Shown: positions 1 through 10,296 of the stretch, piece after piece
How positions within the stretch are numbered: position 1 is the stretch's first letter
Layout: each line of letters starts with the position of its first letter
NCBI GenBank assembly: GCA_900312665.1
Contig: ONZQ02000001.1
Coordinates: forward strand, 3,972,337-4,036,336
Direction of reading: 5' to 3'
DNA from: Cephalotrichum gorgonifer
Taxonomy: Eukaryota > Ascomycota > Sordariomycetes > Microascales > Microascaceae
Length of the DNA stretch: 64,000 bases
The notes under the pieces: model-generated
Seen by the model: the letters and a program-made list of their open reading frames with translations, nothing else
The model's database searches: none
What the model was told of the DNA's origin: nothing
Made by a program: the position numbers and the translations under genes

Positions 1-1236
1 TGGATATCATGATGAACCAAGCCGCGGTTGTGAAGACACGAAACCGCGTCGAGTAGGTCGCGCGCAAAGGAACGGCATTTTGAGATATGGAGGCGGTCGC
101 TAATTTCAAGCAGACTCTCGAGGGAGGTCAGCTGTGCTTTGTGGTTCAATATGAGGACGGACCAGAATCGATGCAGAAAGCCGTCTTCAACAGCGAGCTC
201 ATCGTCAATCATATATCCAACCACATCAACGAGGTTGGGGTGGTGTACGTCCTGGAGCACGGCAAGTTTCTCCTCCAAGCATATGAACCGGTCCCTAAGG
301 GCATCTCCCTCCATGGCGGTACATCGGATGACTGACTTCTTCAGGGCGAGACTTGGAAAAGAGGAAGCTCTAGGTATACTTGGAAGACAGTGATGCACAG
401 AGGAAATGGGACCAGATCCGAACTCCGACCCACATTCGACAGCTGTGAAGAGATGCTCTCTCCCCGACGTGTCGGTTATTTTGCAATTCCTGTCGAAGAC
501 GACGGCGCTGTTGTCCTGGGCAGCCTTTTGGGCATCCGCATCGTGTAAGACCACGCTTGGTTGTCTGCCTTTGCCGGCGGACTTCGCGGTCTCTTGGTGG
601 CGCTTCAGCTCTTCCTCAACCAATCCAGCCATGACTCTCTCTTCCTCTTTGCTCTTTTCGATTTCCTTTCGGGCCACTTCTTGCTCTTGCTCCCGAACTT
701 GTCGGGCTAGCATGGTTTCATGCCGAGCGCGCTCGTCCTCCAGGGACAGCTGCCGGCCACTGGCCTTTGCGAGAGCATCGTCTTCAAGGATATCTCGGAT
801 ACCTTCGATAATCGGGTGCATCATCTCTTGCTCCTCGGAAAGAAGGGCCGTAGGTGTGGTCTTCAGGAAATTCTCGATTTTGAAACGGGTGGCATCGCGA
901 AGGTCACCGTGGAGAGTGATAAGAGGAGGGGATTTGGGATAAGTCGCGGTCAGGACGACGCGAAGAGTACAAGCGAAATCCTCGTCTGACGCAGCTATGC
1001 GTATTTCAAACGACGGTTCTGATTTCTTAACAATACCATACCGTTAGAACAACTACACAATAGTGGAAGGTGAGGAAGACAGAGCCTACCTTCCACGCCG
1101 TGTGCGTCTGTTTTAGACGTCTGAAGTCATCACCATAGATAGCCTCTAGGGCGATTATTTCGTTTTGCTGAAGCTCTTCATAGGGAAAGGACGCGCCGAC
1201 AGTTTTGGGAGTATCTGTTGACTTCTTCGAGGCCAT
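1..1236 (-). CDS. GCN2: eIF2-alpha kinase Gcn2 (cpc-3), N-terminal part, cut by window edge
   Basis: Sensor kinase of the general amino acid control pathway: it binds uncharged tRNA and phosphorylates eIF2-alpha in the cytoplasm. Only the 5' part is present. Exon 1 (1090-1236) encodes the start of an RWD domain (NEIIALEAIYGDDF, about residues 25-38), the domain that binds Gcn1. A 64-nt intron (about 1026-1089, acceptor AAG) joins it to an open frame that runs off the left edge. That frame finishes the RWD domain, continues through a charged helical stretch of the KEEERVMAGLVEEELKRH type, and enters a kinase-like fold. The last visible residues, LVHHDI, sit where the catalytic loop would be. 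Gcn2 carries a degenerate kinase domain between RWD and the true kinase, so this is probably the pseudokinase. The true kinase and HisRS-like parts lie outside the window. The AAG acceptor is inferred because it is the one that keeps the frame open. Confidence 0.85.
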
Positions 1237-1801
1237 CCTGACTGATAGTGTGTGAAGAAGTTGCCCAGTTCCTTGTCAGGTACCGGACATCTCACAAAGA
1301 GAAGGCCATGTTTTCGATTGGGCCTGGTTTCGGGTATATGTGGAGGTGGGTATATAAACTAGGAAATTGTTGCTGGAACGAGGTGACGAGGTGCGTCGCC
1401 ATTCGCAAGTTGGATTTACAGGGTCGGCGTTAGAACTTGTGACTAACGGAGGGGTCGTTTATCGATAAGCGGCATACTCGTTTGTTTCGTTTCGCGCCAT
1501 CCTTGGTACCGTGAAATGTGGGGTACTAGCCCACCGGATCAACCTCGGGATTGGTTGTCGCGATCGACCAGCTGCTGATTGACGCCAATGCGAATCGTTC
1601 AAGACGAAAGTAAACAAGATCACCGAGCGACACAAGTGTACCACCACCAGTGGCATCGCCAAACTGAAATTCGTTCTTTCTCCACCATAACACTACCAGC
1701 CCACTATTCGCGACGGAGAATACGAGTAAGAGTCAAGACTAAGGGCGCACTCTGCATTTGTATTCTTTCTATTACATCACGGTCACTGAACAAGCTGAGC
1801 C
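1237..1801. promoter_or_regulatory. Divergent promoter region of GCN2 and cut12
   Basis: This 565-bp stretch lies between two divergent starts. I see no coding potential. A TATATAA string at 1351-1357 is about 115 bp upstream of the GCN2 start codon. A 10-bp palindrome, TTATCGATAA, occurs near 1458. No specific regulator site can be assigned. Confidence 0.4.
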
Positions 1802-3945
1802 ATGCTCGGCTGGGTGCTGCGACGCGGTCCGGACGCTAGAAAAGCTCCTTATGGAGGAGGAGGTAAGACCCCCAAAACCACAGCGCGTTGATATCCTTGT
1901 CTTCGTCTCCTATTTCTCTTGGTTTTAATATCTATGCTTACCTCAAGTTTACAGATGACACGACACAGCTCGAACAGCCCGATACGCCCGCCCCGGTGTT
2001 TGCGGCAAGGGCACTCAAGACGGCCATCTTTGGCGAGCCCGATAGAGCGAACGATGACGCGACCATAACCACTCAAAATCCCGGCGACACGCCCACTAAG
2101 CCCACCGGAATCCTCCTGACACCGGGAACGGGTACAACTAGGAGAAAACGCGTCTCCTTTGGCCGCGACGTCCTTCAGCCAGGGCCGCAGGCTGATGAGA
2201 AGGGTACTGCTGCGTCGAGGAATATTAGCACGCACAGACGAACCAAGCTTACAGAGCTGATGGAAAATTCGAGACGAGACAAGGCGAAAGCTTCAGCTAC
2301 TATTTCTGATAAGAAGCAGCCAGCACCTAGCGCTCACCAAGAGCAGGTGGATGAGGACGAGTGGGAGGAGGAAGAAGATGAGGAAGACTTCTGCACTCAC
2401 GACATCACCGTCGATCTCAACGAGCCTTACTCCCGCTCGGGAAAGTACTGGAAGTCTAATTTCGAGACGTACCACCAGGACGCCAAGGCGGAGATGGAGA
2501 AATTGCTCAAGTATAAGCAGCTGGCAAAGTCTTACGCCAAGATGAAAGACGCCGAGGCTAGTGATCTACACGAAAAGCTGAGGGAAGAGCAAGCGAAAGT
2601 GGGAGAGATGGAGAGAAAGCTTGGCGAGATGACGACGCAGATCGCGTCCCGGACCTTACAGGGCGGCGGGCCGGAGTCGCCCGAGCTCATGAGGGACCTT
2701 GCCAAGCAGACCGCCCTTGCCGTTCAGTATCGAAGCCAGGTAAAGGAACTCGAAGCTCTGATACGGGATAGAACTAGTGACCAGGATCCTAAGGGGCGTT
2801 ACCGACGAACTGTTCCTTCTCCTCGCGGAAATAAAGCGCTTCTGGAGGCGCAGCGAGAGCTCAGGCGTGCGAAAGTCCAGCTGCAGAGCATGGAGAGCCT
2901 GCGGGACGAGGTGGATCGACTAAAGTCGGAGCTGAAAACTGCCGAACAGCGGTCATCCAAGCGGGCGGGGCGAGGCGGAGATGACGAGTCGACCTATGTA
3001 AAGGACCTCCTAGCCCAGCTTCGTGAGGCCAAGGCAGAATCACGGAGAACGGACGAACAGCTGAAACGGCTAGCGGACGATTACGAGAAGTTCAGGAGCG
3101 AAGCAGTAGCACAGCAAGCAGACGCCAAGAGGGTTCTGGGGAAGACAACCGAGAAGATATCGGAACTTAAGAGGGAGTTGCGGACGCTCAGGCCTACAGT
3201 GGACGAGCGCGGCCCACGGCCAAGGAGCTTCCACGGAACTTCAACAACAGCCCCCGAGAATAGGAGGGACCTGGGAGGGGATGAGAGACCCGACATCCAC
3301 GTCGATCTCCGAGACCTAGCTCGACTGACGAACTCTGCCTCCCCTCACAGCCATCAATCGGGCGAACGGAATGATGTCGAGACGAATACCGATGGAAGGA
3401 GAGTTAAGCCCTCCCAGCCATCTCGCACACTCCGCGACAAATTCCTGGAGGATACGGTAGACATGGAGGCGCAACCGGTGCCGGCCCCTCCATTCCGCAG
3501 TATCATGGAGGGCCGGGCGAACTTGGAGCGACCTAAGTGGCAACCCTACATCCCGCGGTCACCGCGGAACCGAGCCTACTTTATGAAAGATCTCGGCAGG
3601 AGGAGAGGCAACGGGGGTTTGGATGATGACGAGCCGGAGAACCAGATTGGCCCCCGTGACGCGGGTGCTGAGAGGATATCCTGGGAGACGAGGGTGGAGA
3701 TTGATCAGGAGGATGAGCCTCGGGTCGATCTTCTCAGGGACCGCTTCAAGCACCTCGGGCTACCAGACGTGAATAATAGCGGCATTATGTCCGCCAACAA
3801 CTCACGGTGTCCCTTGCCCCCAGACAGGCGGGCGGCGGCATTGGCAAGGATTGAGCAAAGGAAGGCGGAGCGGAGGAAGGCCGGGGCGAATCCGAAGGGG
3901 CGGGATAAGGAGAATGTAAGGCCGGGGGCGAATAGGGTGATCTAG
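1802..3945 (+). CDS. cut12: Spindle pole body-associated protein Cut12
   Basis: Structural and regulatory coiled-coil protein of the spindle pole body. In fission yeast Cut12 promotes bipolar spindle formation and links to Polo kinase. CDS is join(1802..1862, 1955..3945), 683 aa. The start MLGWVLRRGPD at 1802 was chosen because the 61-nt first exon joins in frame through GTAAG..ACAG; the longer open frame starting at 1888 lies in the intron. The Cut12 family core is visible at about residues 165-230 (SGKYWKSNF, then KYKQLAKSYAKMKDAEASDL), followed by long charged coiled coil to about residue 450. An RRKRVSFG string near residue 100 resembles a PP1-docking motif (inference). The C-terminus is basic and low in complexity. 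The gene is divergent from GCN2. Confidence 0.88.
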
Positions 3946-4212
3946 TTTGGTGACGCGAAGCTCTTCCAAACTCTTAAACCTTTTGGGCCTTTCGTATTAC
4001 GGGTGGGCTGTTGTAACAATACCAGGTTGATTTTTTTTCGATTCAGCGTGTTGGTTGGGAGGACTTGGGGAGTTTGGGATTGTGTAATGTTATGTTACAT
4101 ACACAGATGGGGAGTTCTTATCTAAGGTTTATTTCTATTTGATCAAGTGGGCGTTTTAAACTTCCCGAACAGCCGATTGCACCCCTGCACTTACTCGAAG
4201 TGTTCGCCAACC
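3946..4212. other. Intergenic: cut12 3' end and ureF promoter
   Basis: A 267-bp tandem spacer with T-rich runs near 4030. The open frame of ureF extends back to a GTG at 4147, but the ATG at 4213 is the more likely start in a fungus. Confidence 0.4.
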
Positions 4213-5163
4213 ATGAATTGCGTCTCTAGCTCGACAGAATGCGCCATTTCGGACACGGAGCGCGAAGTTCTCGAGCTTCAGAAGCGTTTAGAGGAGGCGC
4301 GATGTCGCCTCAAGAACCTCAGACCTCACGACGATGACGTCGCCAAATCACCTCTATCTCCGCCATCAGCACCAACGGGTACGAATCACCCACAACCGAC
4401 TCCCTCTCTCGGACAGGCCGTATACAAGCTAACAGTATCCCCTGCAGACCCATCCGCTCACTTCCTCCTCCTCCTCTCCGACTCTGCCCTCCCCCTCGGC
4501 TCCTTCGCTTTCAGCTCCGGGCTGGAGTCATTCCTAGCACACACATCCGGCGGCCTGACCGCGCGGCCCCCGCCGCCCGGGCACCCCTTCACGACCTTCT
4601 TACCGGAGTCGATATCCTCCTTCGCCTCCACGAACCTCCCCTTCGCCCTCGCGGCGCACGACGACCCCGCCACCCTGTCAGAGCTAGACGATGTCCTGGA
4701 CGCGATGACGATATGCACCGTCGGGCGCCGCGCCTCGACGTCCCAGGGCCGCGCGCTGCTATCCCTCTGGGAGAAGTCTTTCGCCAACTCAATCCCGCCC
4801 TCGGACGCCACCGCCGCGCTCAAGGTCTTTGCTGGGGACGTGAAGTCGGGGTCCCTGCACGGCCACCTCTCGCCCGCCTTCGGGGCGGTGTGCAGGGCGG
4901 TGGGGATGGAGCGGGGCCAGATGGCGTACCTGCTCGTGATGGGGCACGTCAAGGCCTTGGTGTCCGCGGCTGTGAGGTCGGGTGTTTTTGGGCCGTACAG
5001 GGCACAGGGCGTGCTGGGCGGGGAGGCGGTTCGGAGGGCGGTAAGGGAAGCGGTGGCCAGGGAGTGGGACTCGAGCGTGGAGGAGGCCGGGCAGACGGTG
5101 CCGACTATGGATTTATGGATTGGGAGGCACGAGGTCTTGTATTCGAGGATATTTAACAGTTGA
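4213..5163 (+). CDS. ureF: Urease accessory protein UreF
   Basis: Chaperone of the UreD-UreF-UreG complex that carbamylates the active-site lysine and inserts nickel into cytosolic urease. Single exon, 316 aa, starting at the ATG at 4213 (MNCVSSS). The upstream in-frame GTG at 4147 is rejected as a start. The signature of the family, LLLLSDSALPLGSFAFSSGL, is at about residues 80-100. Further family blocks are present, including SGSLHGHLSPAFGAVCRAVG and GQMAYLLVMGHVKALVSAAV. The first 70 residues hold a short coiled coil and a proline/serine-rich linker not found in bacterial UreF, which is common in fungal versions. Its presence implies that the organism makes nickel urease. Neighbours do not add to the function. 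Confidence 0.9.
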   Translation: MNCVSSSTECAISDTEREVLELQKRLEEARCRLKNLRPHDDDVAKSPLSPPSAPTGTNHPQPTPSLGQAVYKLTVSPADPSAHFLLLLSDSALPLGSFAFSSGLESFLAHTSGGLTARPPPPGHPFTTFLPESISSFASTNLPFALAAHDDPATLSELDDVLDAMTICTVGRRASTSQGRALLSLWEKSFANSIPPSDATAALKVFAGDVKSGSLHGHLSPAFGAVCRAVGMERGQMAYLLVMGHVKALVSAAVRSGVFGPYRAQGVLGGEAVRRAVREAVAREWDSSVEEAGQTVPTMDLWIGRHEVLYSRIFNS

Positions 5164-5332
5164 GAGGAGACTGCCCACATCGAGTGTCATCGGGTGGAAA
5201 ATGATTTCCGATATGGACAGGGAAGGGAGAAGTGAGCGTCTGTGGAGAGCCATATGATCCAGAAGTGGTCTGTTATTGGTATCTTTTGCGGTATATACGG
5301 ACACATAGTAATGTTACACGACCACCCCTCGC

Positions 5333-6611
5333 TCATTCATCATCTTCATCGCTATCATACGCGACAAGAGGCCCCGAAGCGGCCGGGGTCTTCGCCTTCG
5401 ACGCAATCGCCACATTCGCAGAGTTCAACGCCGCGAGGGTCCTGCTCGAGAAAATCCCACCCTCCTGCGGCGCACTTGGCGCCAAGGGACCGTCGGCTGC
5501 GGACCCATTCCCTATCATCAGTGGCTGTTGCCCCTGCTCAAGCTCGTAACCCCTCCGCCCGATGGGGTTCACCGCGTCCGCGCCCCTCGCGAAGTGAATA
5601 TCATCTGGCGCCTCGTATCCCTCGAGCCCGTAGCTCCCCTCGATCTTCCTCCTCTTCCGTGCCTCAGGGTCCTTCCCTTCGATCTCGGCGACAAACTCGG
5701 CGGGGAGGGCCCTCCTGATTGCCTCAGCGGCTTGCTCCTCGATCCTCCTCGCCTCTCTCGCCTGGGACATCGGGTTCGGGTCGGGGGTTGCCCATCGTAC
5801 GTTGAGAATTTCGTCGTGATCGAGGGACTGGTGGGCCATTGCCTCCTTTGCGAACTGGGCATTCGACTCGTTGGAGTAAGTTATGAATGCTACGCCGCGA
5901 GTATTCAAGACACGGACTAGACAGGAGTCAGCACATGGAGGTCCAACATGGAAGAGAAAGTGAGAAAAGAAGGGGGGAGTTAGTACCTCTCTCAACCTGA
6001 CCCCATTCCGCAAAGTGGCGCGCAACAATCTCCTCGATATCATCCGAAACAGTGATCCTCCCCACATAGATTGTCCGATTCTGCCTCGTAAAACTTCCTA
6101 CACCACCCATATCATCCCTATAGTCGGAAAACTTGTCCCTCCCGAAGCAGTCTACGTTCGGGCTAAACATGTCGTGGATCGTCGGCAGCCGGTGGAGGTA
6201 ATCGCAGTCCTGGCCCTTGGGACAGATGCCCCTCGCGAAGAACAGACAGAAATAGCTCCCCGCCACCCTATCGGCCTTCGTGTATCCGCTGTCCAGCGCG
6301 ATGTTGCAGCGGCCCTTGGCCGCCGTCTTGGATAGGTATTTGTCCTCTCCGTCGCCGCCCGACCACTTGTTGTACCAGATGTTGAAGGTGGTGCCTGTCT
6401 GTGGCGGCGGCTCAGCGTCGAGGAAGGAGGGGTCGACCTGAGGTCTAGCGGGGCGCTTTTTCCTGCGGATAATCTTTTTGATCTTTTTGGGCGCCGGCGC
6501 GGCGAGGTCTGTTGATGTGTCGGCGGGTATGAGGGCGTCCCCATTGTTCTCCTGCTCGGTTTCCGGGGCGTTGGCCGCCACCTCCACCTGGGGGACCTCC
6601 TGGTCCGACAT
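5333..6611 (-). CDS. CWC2: Pre-mRNA-splicing factor Cwc2/Cwf2
   Basis: Component of the Prp19-associated (NTC-related) complex that contacts U6 snRNA and helps form the spliceosome active site. CDS is complement(join(5333..5917 less its first base, i.e. 5333..5916, 5987..6611)), 402 aa. The 70-nt intron starts GTACTA and ends CTAG. The N-terminus is acidic and then basic (PKKIKKIIRRKKRPARP). It is followed by the Torus region (FNIWYNKWSGGD) and a CCCH zinc finger with C122, C130, C136 and H140 in C-x7-C-x5-C-x3-H spacing. An RRM begins at RTIYVGRI (about residue 179) and includes GVAFITYSNESNAQFA. The tail is alanine-rich and ends YDSDEDDE. Length and domain order match the family. It shares a promoter with the divergent RBG1. 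Confidence 0.93.
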
Positions 6612-7038
6612 TATCTGTTCCGGGAGCTTGTATGGATGGAAATGGGTATGGGGATGGTGCGGAACTCGTCTGTTGTGCTGAACAAATGAAAATTGTGGGT
6701 GTGGGAAGCTATGCTGGTGGATAGACAGTTGAGTGTACGTCTATGTTGATGCGCGCGCAAGCTTCTCTGGTTGCTCGTGATGGCGATCGAATTCAAAAAT
6801 TATGGACCAATGTTGGCGCCTTGGGCTATGGCAGGTGTAGCCAGGTGTAAGCTTACGAACTGGTCTTCGTGAACCCCGCCAAAACACATCAAGATCCTGG
6901 GCTCAGATGCCCCGCGATGGGAGTGCCCTCCAGTAAATCCTTCATCCAAAAGCCTATATAGGCAATTTTTGTTTCCCTTCTCTCACTTTATCATTTTTTG
7001 CGGTTCAAAGTCCTGCTCCTGCAGGCCCACACGATAAA
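6612..7038. promoter_or_regulatory. Divergent promoter of CWC2 and RBG1
   Basis: A 427-bp region between two divergent starts, with no coding signal. It holds the palindromic TATA-like element at 6952-6963, followed by a pyrimidine-rich stretch (6970-7005) typical of a fungal transcription start region for RBG1. Confidence 0.5.
6952..6963. promoter_or_regulatory. Palindromic TATA-like element GCCTATATAGGC
   Basis: A perfect 12-bp palindrome with a TATATA core, 76 bp upstream of the RBG1 start codon. Its place suggests a TATA box for RBG1. Because it is symmetric it could also act toward CWC2, although it is about 340 bp from that start. Confidence 0.4.
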
Positions 7039-8561
7039 ATGGTTAACATAACGGAAAAGATCAAGGAGTAAGACTGTCCGCTGGTTGGAGGTCTGTGGCG
7101 ATGAAGAGGGAAGCTGACTGAGTTGAAAGGATTGAGGATGAGATGAGGAAGACGCAGAGTAAGAACACCATGGTCATTCGAGGATGAATTTTGATGTCTA
7201 TTTTCAGACTCTCTTTGAAAGGCGCAGCTTTCAAGGGCAGCCTGGAAATGTCATTAAACTTTCATAGTCTGTTTGTCAGTGAATCAGAGTGCTAATGCGC
7301 CGTATCAGAAAACAAGGCCACAGGTAGGTCCAGGATGACCACACTCGGGATAATTCTGGCTTAGATGGCTAACGCTGTTCTCAGAGTATCATTTGGGTCT
7401 TCTAAAAGGGTATGAAGAGAAACTCCGTTCCACTATTCAAATTGAGAGCCAGGACTAAGACTCATAAGAAAACTCGCCCGACTCCGAGCGCAACTCCTCG
7501 AGCCTGGTCCAGGCTCTGGAGGCGGTGGGGGCTCAGGATTTGACGTGAGTAAAAGCGGCGATGCGCGTATCTCGCTGGTCGGGTTCCCCTCGGTGGGGAA
7601 GTCGACTTTCCTCTCCAAGGTCACGAAGACGACGGCGGCGGTAGCCGCGTATGCCTTCACGACCCTGACCGCCATCCCGGGAGTACTGGAATACGATGGC
7701 GCCGAGATCCAGCTGCTCGATCTTCCCGGTATCATCGAGGGAGCAGCGGAGGGCAAGGGCCGAGGGCGACAGGTCATTTCGGCCGCGAAGACGAGCGACT
7801 TGATTCTCATGGTCCTTGACGCGACCAAAAGGGCGGAACAGCGGTCTCTTCTGGAGGCCGAGCTCGAGGCTGTCGGCATCCGTCTGAATAGGGAGCCACC
7901 GTACGTATACCACTGTCCCGGCTCCACTGGGCGAGTGTCAGGTGGGATACTTGACGACTGGCTGACACTAGCTAGAAACATATACCTCAAGCCTAAGAAG
8001 GCCGGCGGCATGAAAATCACGTTCACATCACCGCCCAAGCACCTCGACGAGAAGATGGTTTACAACATCCTCCGCGATTACAAGATGCTCAACTGCGAGG
8101 TGCTCGTCCGCGACGAAAATTGCACCGTCGATGACCTGATCGACGTTATCATGAAGGACCACCGCAAGTATATCAAGTGCCTCTACGTATACAACAAGAT
8201 TGACAGTGTCACGATCGAGTTCCTGGATCAGCTGGCGCGGGAGCCCAATACTGTCGTCATGAGCTGCGAGCTCAACCTCGGGATTCAGGACGTGGTAGAC
8301 CGCGCGTGGAAGGAGCTGCGGCTCCTGCGCATATACACGAAGAGGAAGGGGATAGACCCCAACTTCGACGAGGCGCTGATCGTCAGGAGCGGCAGCACGA
8401 TCGAGGACGTGTGCGACCAGATCCATAGGACGATGAAGGAGACGTTCAAGTACGCGATGGTATGGGGGGCGAGCGCGAGGCATATACCGCAGCGGGTTGG
8501 CCTAGGACACCTTGTTGCGGACGGGGACGTCGTGTATATCGTCGGACAGTTCCGGGCATGA
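7039..8561 (+). CDS. RBG1: Developmentally regulated GTP-binding protein Rbg1 (DRG1)
   Basis: OBG/DRG-family GTPase that associates with translating ribosomes together with a Tma46/DFRP partner. CDS is join(7039..7067, 7130..7158, 7309..7323, 7385..7409, 7469..7900, 7976..8561), 371 aa, close to the 367 aa usual for DRG1. The start MVNITEKIKE matches the family N-terminus. Five introns lie near the 5' end, and exon 3 is only 15 nt. A glycine-rich linker precedes the G1 motif GFPSVGKST (about residues 71-79). G3 is DLPG (about 117) and G4 is NKID. The C-terminal TGS domain (GSTIEDVCDQIH to DGDVVYIV) is complete. The splice chain was built by matching the conserved N-terminal blocks; exon 5 uses an AAG acceptor. 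The large last two exons are certain. Confidence 0.92.
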
Positions 8562-9100
8562 TCCACAGGGATTGGACCTGTCCCACTAGGCTAAGACTTC
8601 ATGTTGACGATCCATCACAATGAACAGAATACGCAAATGGTTAGGGATGGGGGCAGTGCCATCAATTGACAAGTCGTAATGCGTCATGAGTAAGAAAGAT
8701 AAATATCTTGAGGTATTAGGGGTATCCGCAACGCCGTAACCGGTTTTCCCACACTCCAACCCTGACCCCGACGGCGATGGGGGGAACAGACCCATTGCCA
8801 TGAACCCTCAGCCATAGCGTTTTAGTCCAACCGCCCAGAAAAAAACCTCCCAATCCGTATCCCATACCATCCCATCCATCCATCCATCCGCCCGTAACAA
8901 ACCAAGAAAGAAGACGGGGTGCCCCCATGATGATATCATCAAAAGCCCCGCAGGAAAAAACAAACAAACGCGATGCCCTTGGAAGGGAAATGTTTTCTTC
9001 GGCAAAAAAAGCGACAAAAGAAATAAAGGGGGGAAAAGTGAAAACTTGAAGTGAGTAGTGGACGGGGTGTGTATGTGCCTGCGTTGTGTATGTGAGCGGC
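8562..9100. other. Intergenic between convergent RBG1 and the Spo12-like gene
   Basis: 539 bp of 3' flanking DNA. It has A/C-rich runs and a short CATC/CCAT tandem tract at about 8873-8890. Minus-strand frames here have no protein-like character. Confidence 0.35.
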
Positions 9101-9703
9101 TTAGAATGGCGAGCCTGAGGCAGTGTCCCTGCCGGCCGCCGCATTCTTCGAGGCGTCGAATTTCCTAGCTACGCCCTGGGCGAAGAGGGACTTGGGCTTG
9201 GCTCTGTTGTTTCTCCGAGTCAGTTCTCTGGCTTGGCGAGGGGGCAAAGAGTCTTTGGCTCTCGACGTGTCGAGTTGGCAGCCTCGGGGGGGTTGCTCAG
9301 GCTCCGAGGTTGGGGAAGAAGGGAGGAGGAGTATGTGGGGGTGAGATAGCACTTACTTGCCGGCATGCTTGTTCCGCAGGGCAGTGAGCTTCGCAGTGCA
9401 GGGGCTCATGATGTTATCCGATGGCGACACGTACTGGGTGCGCGACCTACATTGAGGTTGAGGTTAGTTTGGTTCCCAGCGGAGCGCTTAGTAGACGACG
9501 GGATGGGAGTCAAGGGCAGCACTAGACTCCTTGGATGTTGTAGCGCCAAGGGAGGAGGGAGGAGAGACCGACTCATCGGATTCCATCTTGGACTGCAAGA
9601 CCTGGCGATGGTACTCCATGCTCTTCACCTTGTCGCCAGCCGGATGCTCGTCCCTGGCTGCGACGGCCTGGTTCACGTCTTTGTCGGAGAGGACGTTAGA
9701 CAT
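9101..9703 (-). CDS. Spo12-family cell-cycle protein
   Basis: Short protein with the Spo12 signature. Yeast Spo12 acts in mitotic exit and meiosis, in the FEAR network and in nucleolar regulation of Cdc14. The likely start is MSNVLSDKDVNQAV at 9703. Exon 1 ends soon after KMESDES (about 9570). Exon 2 begins near 9433-9446 and encodes YVSPSDNIMSPCTAKLTALR, the family core. Exon 3 (9101-9203) encodes AKPKSLFAQ and a short tail to the stop at 9101. The donor of exon 1 is uncertain: two options keep the frame (GTCTCT to an acceptor at 9434, or GTCGGT to one at 9447). The second intron (9204-9356, GTAAGT..CAG) is firm. The frame is open for about 110 codons upstream of 9703, but that part does not look conserved and is probably 5' UTR. 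Length is about 95-105 aa. Confidence 0.68.
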
Positions 9704-10296
9704 CGCGTCTGTTGTGCCGGGGGATGCGCGTAGTTGGCGGTTGTTGGGCTGAAGAAGATTGGCCTTGGGTTCGGGATCGAGTTCTCGCGAGAGGTAATAG
9801 CTAACGGTGCGTTCGTGTCTGAATCGCGAGAGATGGTTGCGCAAGTTGGGTATTTCTTTTGTATGCCGCGCCTGCTTTCTTATGTACTGGTATAGGTTCT
9901 CGGTGTTTTCCAATTGTCTTGTTTTTGAATGTCCGTCGAGGATGACTGGGTCCGGGAGAGAGAGGGACTTAAAATGCTCACACCCTAGGGGTTGATGGGG
10001 GGATGGGGCGCGGAAGGAAAGTTGAGAAAGGGACAATTAAAGAATTCTGGCGGTTGGCCCGGTAACGGGCACCGAGCTTTTTTTCTCTCTACTCGACATG
10101 GGAGGGGGTGAGATCAGACCACTGCAGGAGGGACAGGGGAGGGGTGCCTGGAGTTAGCCTGCATAAAGTGGTTTGGGGGTGCGCCCCATTGGCTACCGTG
10201 GGTTGGTCCTGTATGCAAGCCAGCTACAGCTGCCCGTGCCATTCACCCCCCCTCCCTAACCCCGACTCCTATACTCGTGTATAAACAAAGAGCTCC
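9704..10296. other. 5' leader of the Spo12-like gene and 3' flank of the dehydrogenase
   Basis: 593 bp between two minus-strand genes. A frame in phase with the Spo12-like start stays open to 10036 without protein-like composition. No other coding signal is seen. Confidence 0.35.

Noticed and set aside
4147..4212. N-terminal extension of UreF from a GTG at 4147
   Set aside because: Non-ATG starts are rare in fungi, and the ATG at 4213 suits the protein better.
4458..5180. A 240-aa minus-strand frame opposite ureF
   Set aside because: The plus strand carries the UreF signature; the opposite frame is a shadow.
9704..10036. N-terminal extension of the Spo12-like gene
   Set aside because: Open frame only; MSNVLSDKDVN at 9703 is the natural start for this short family.
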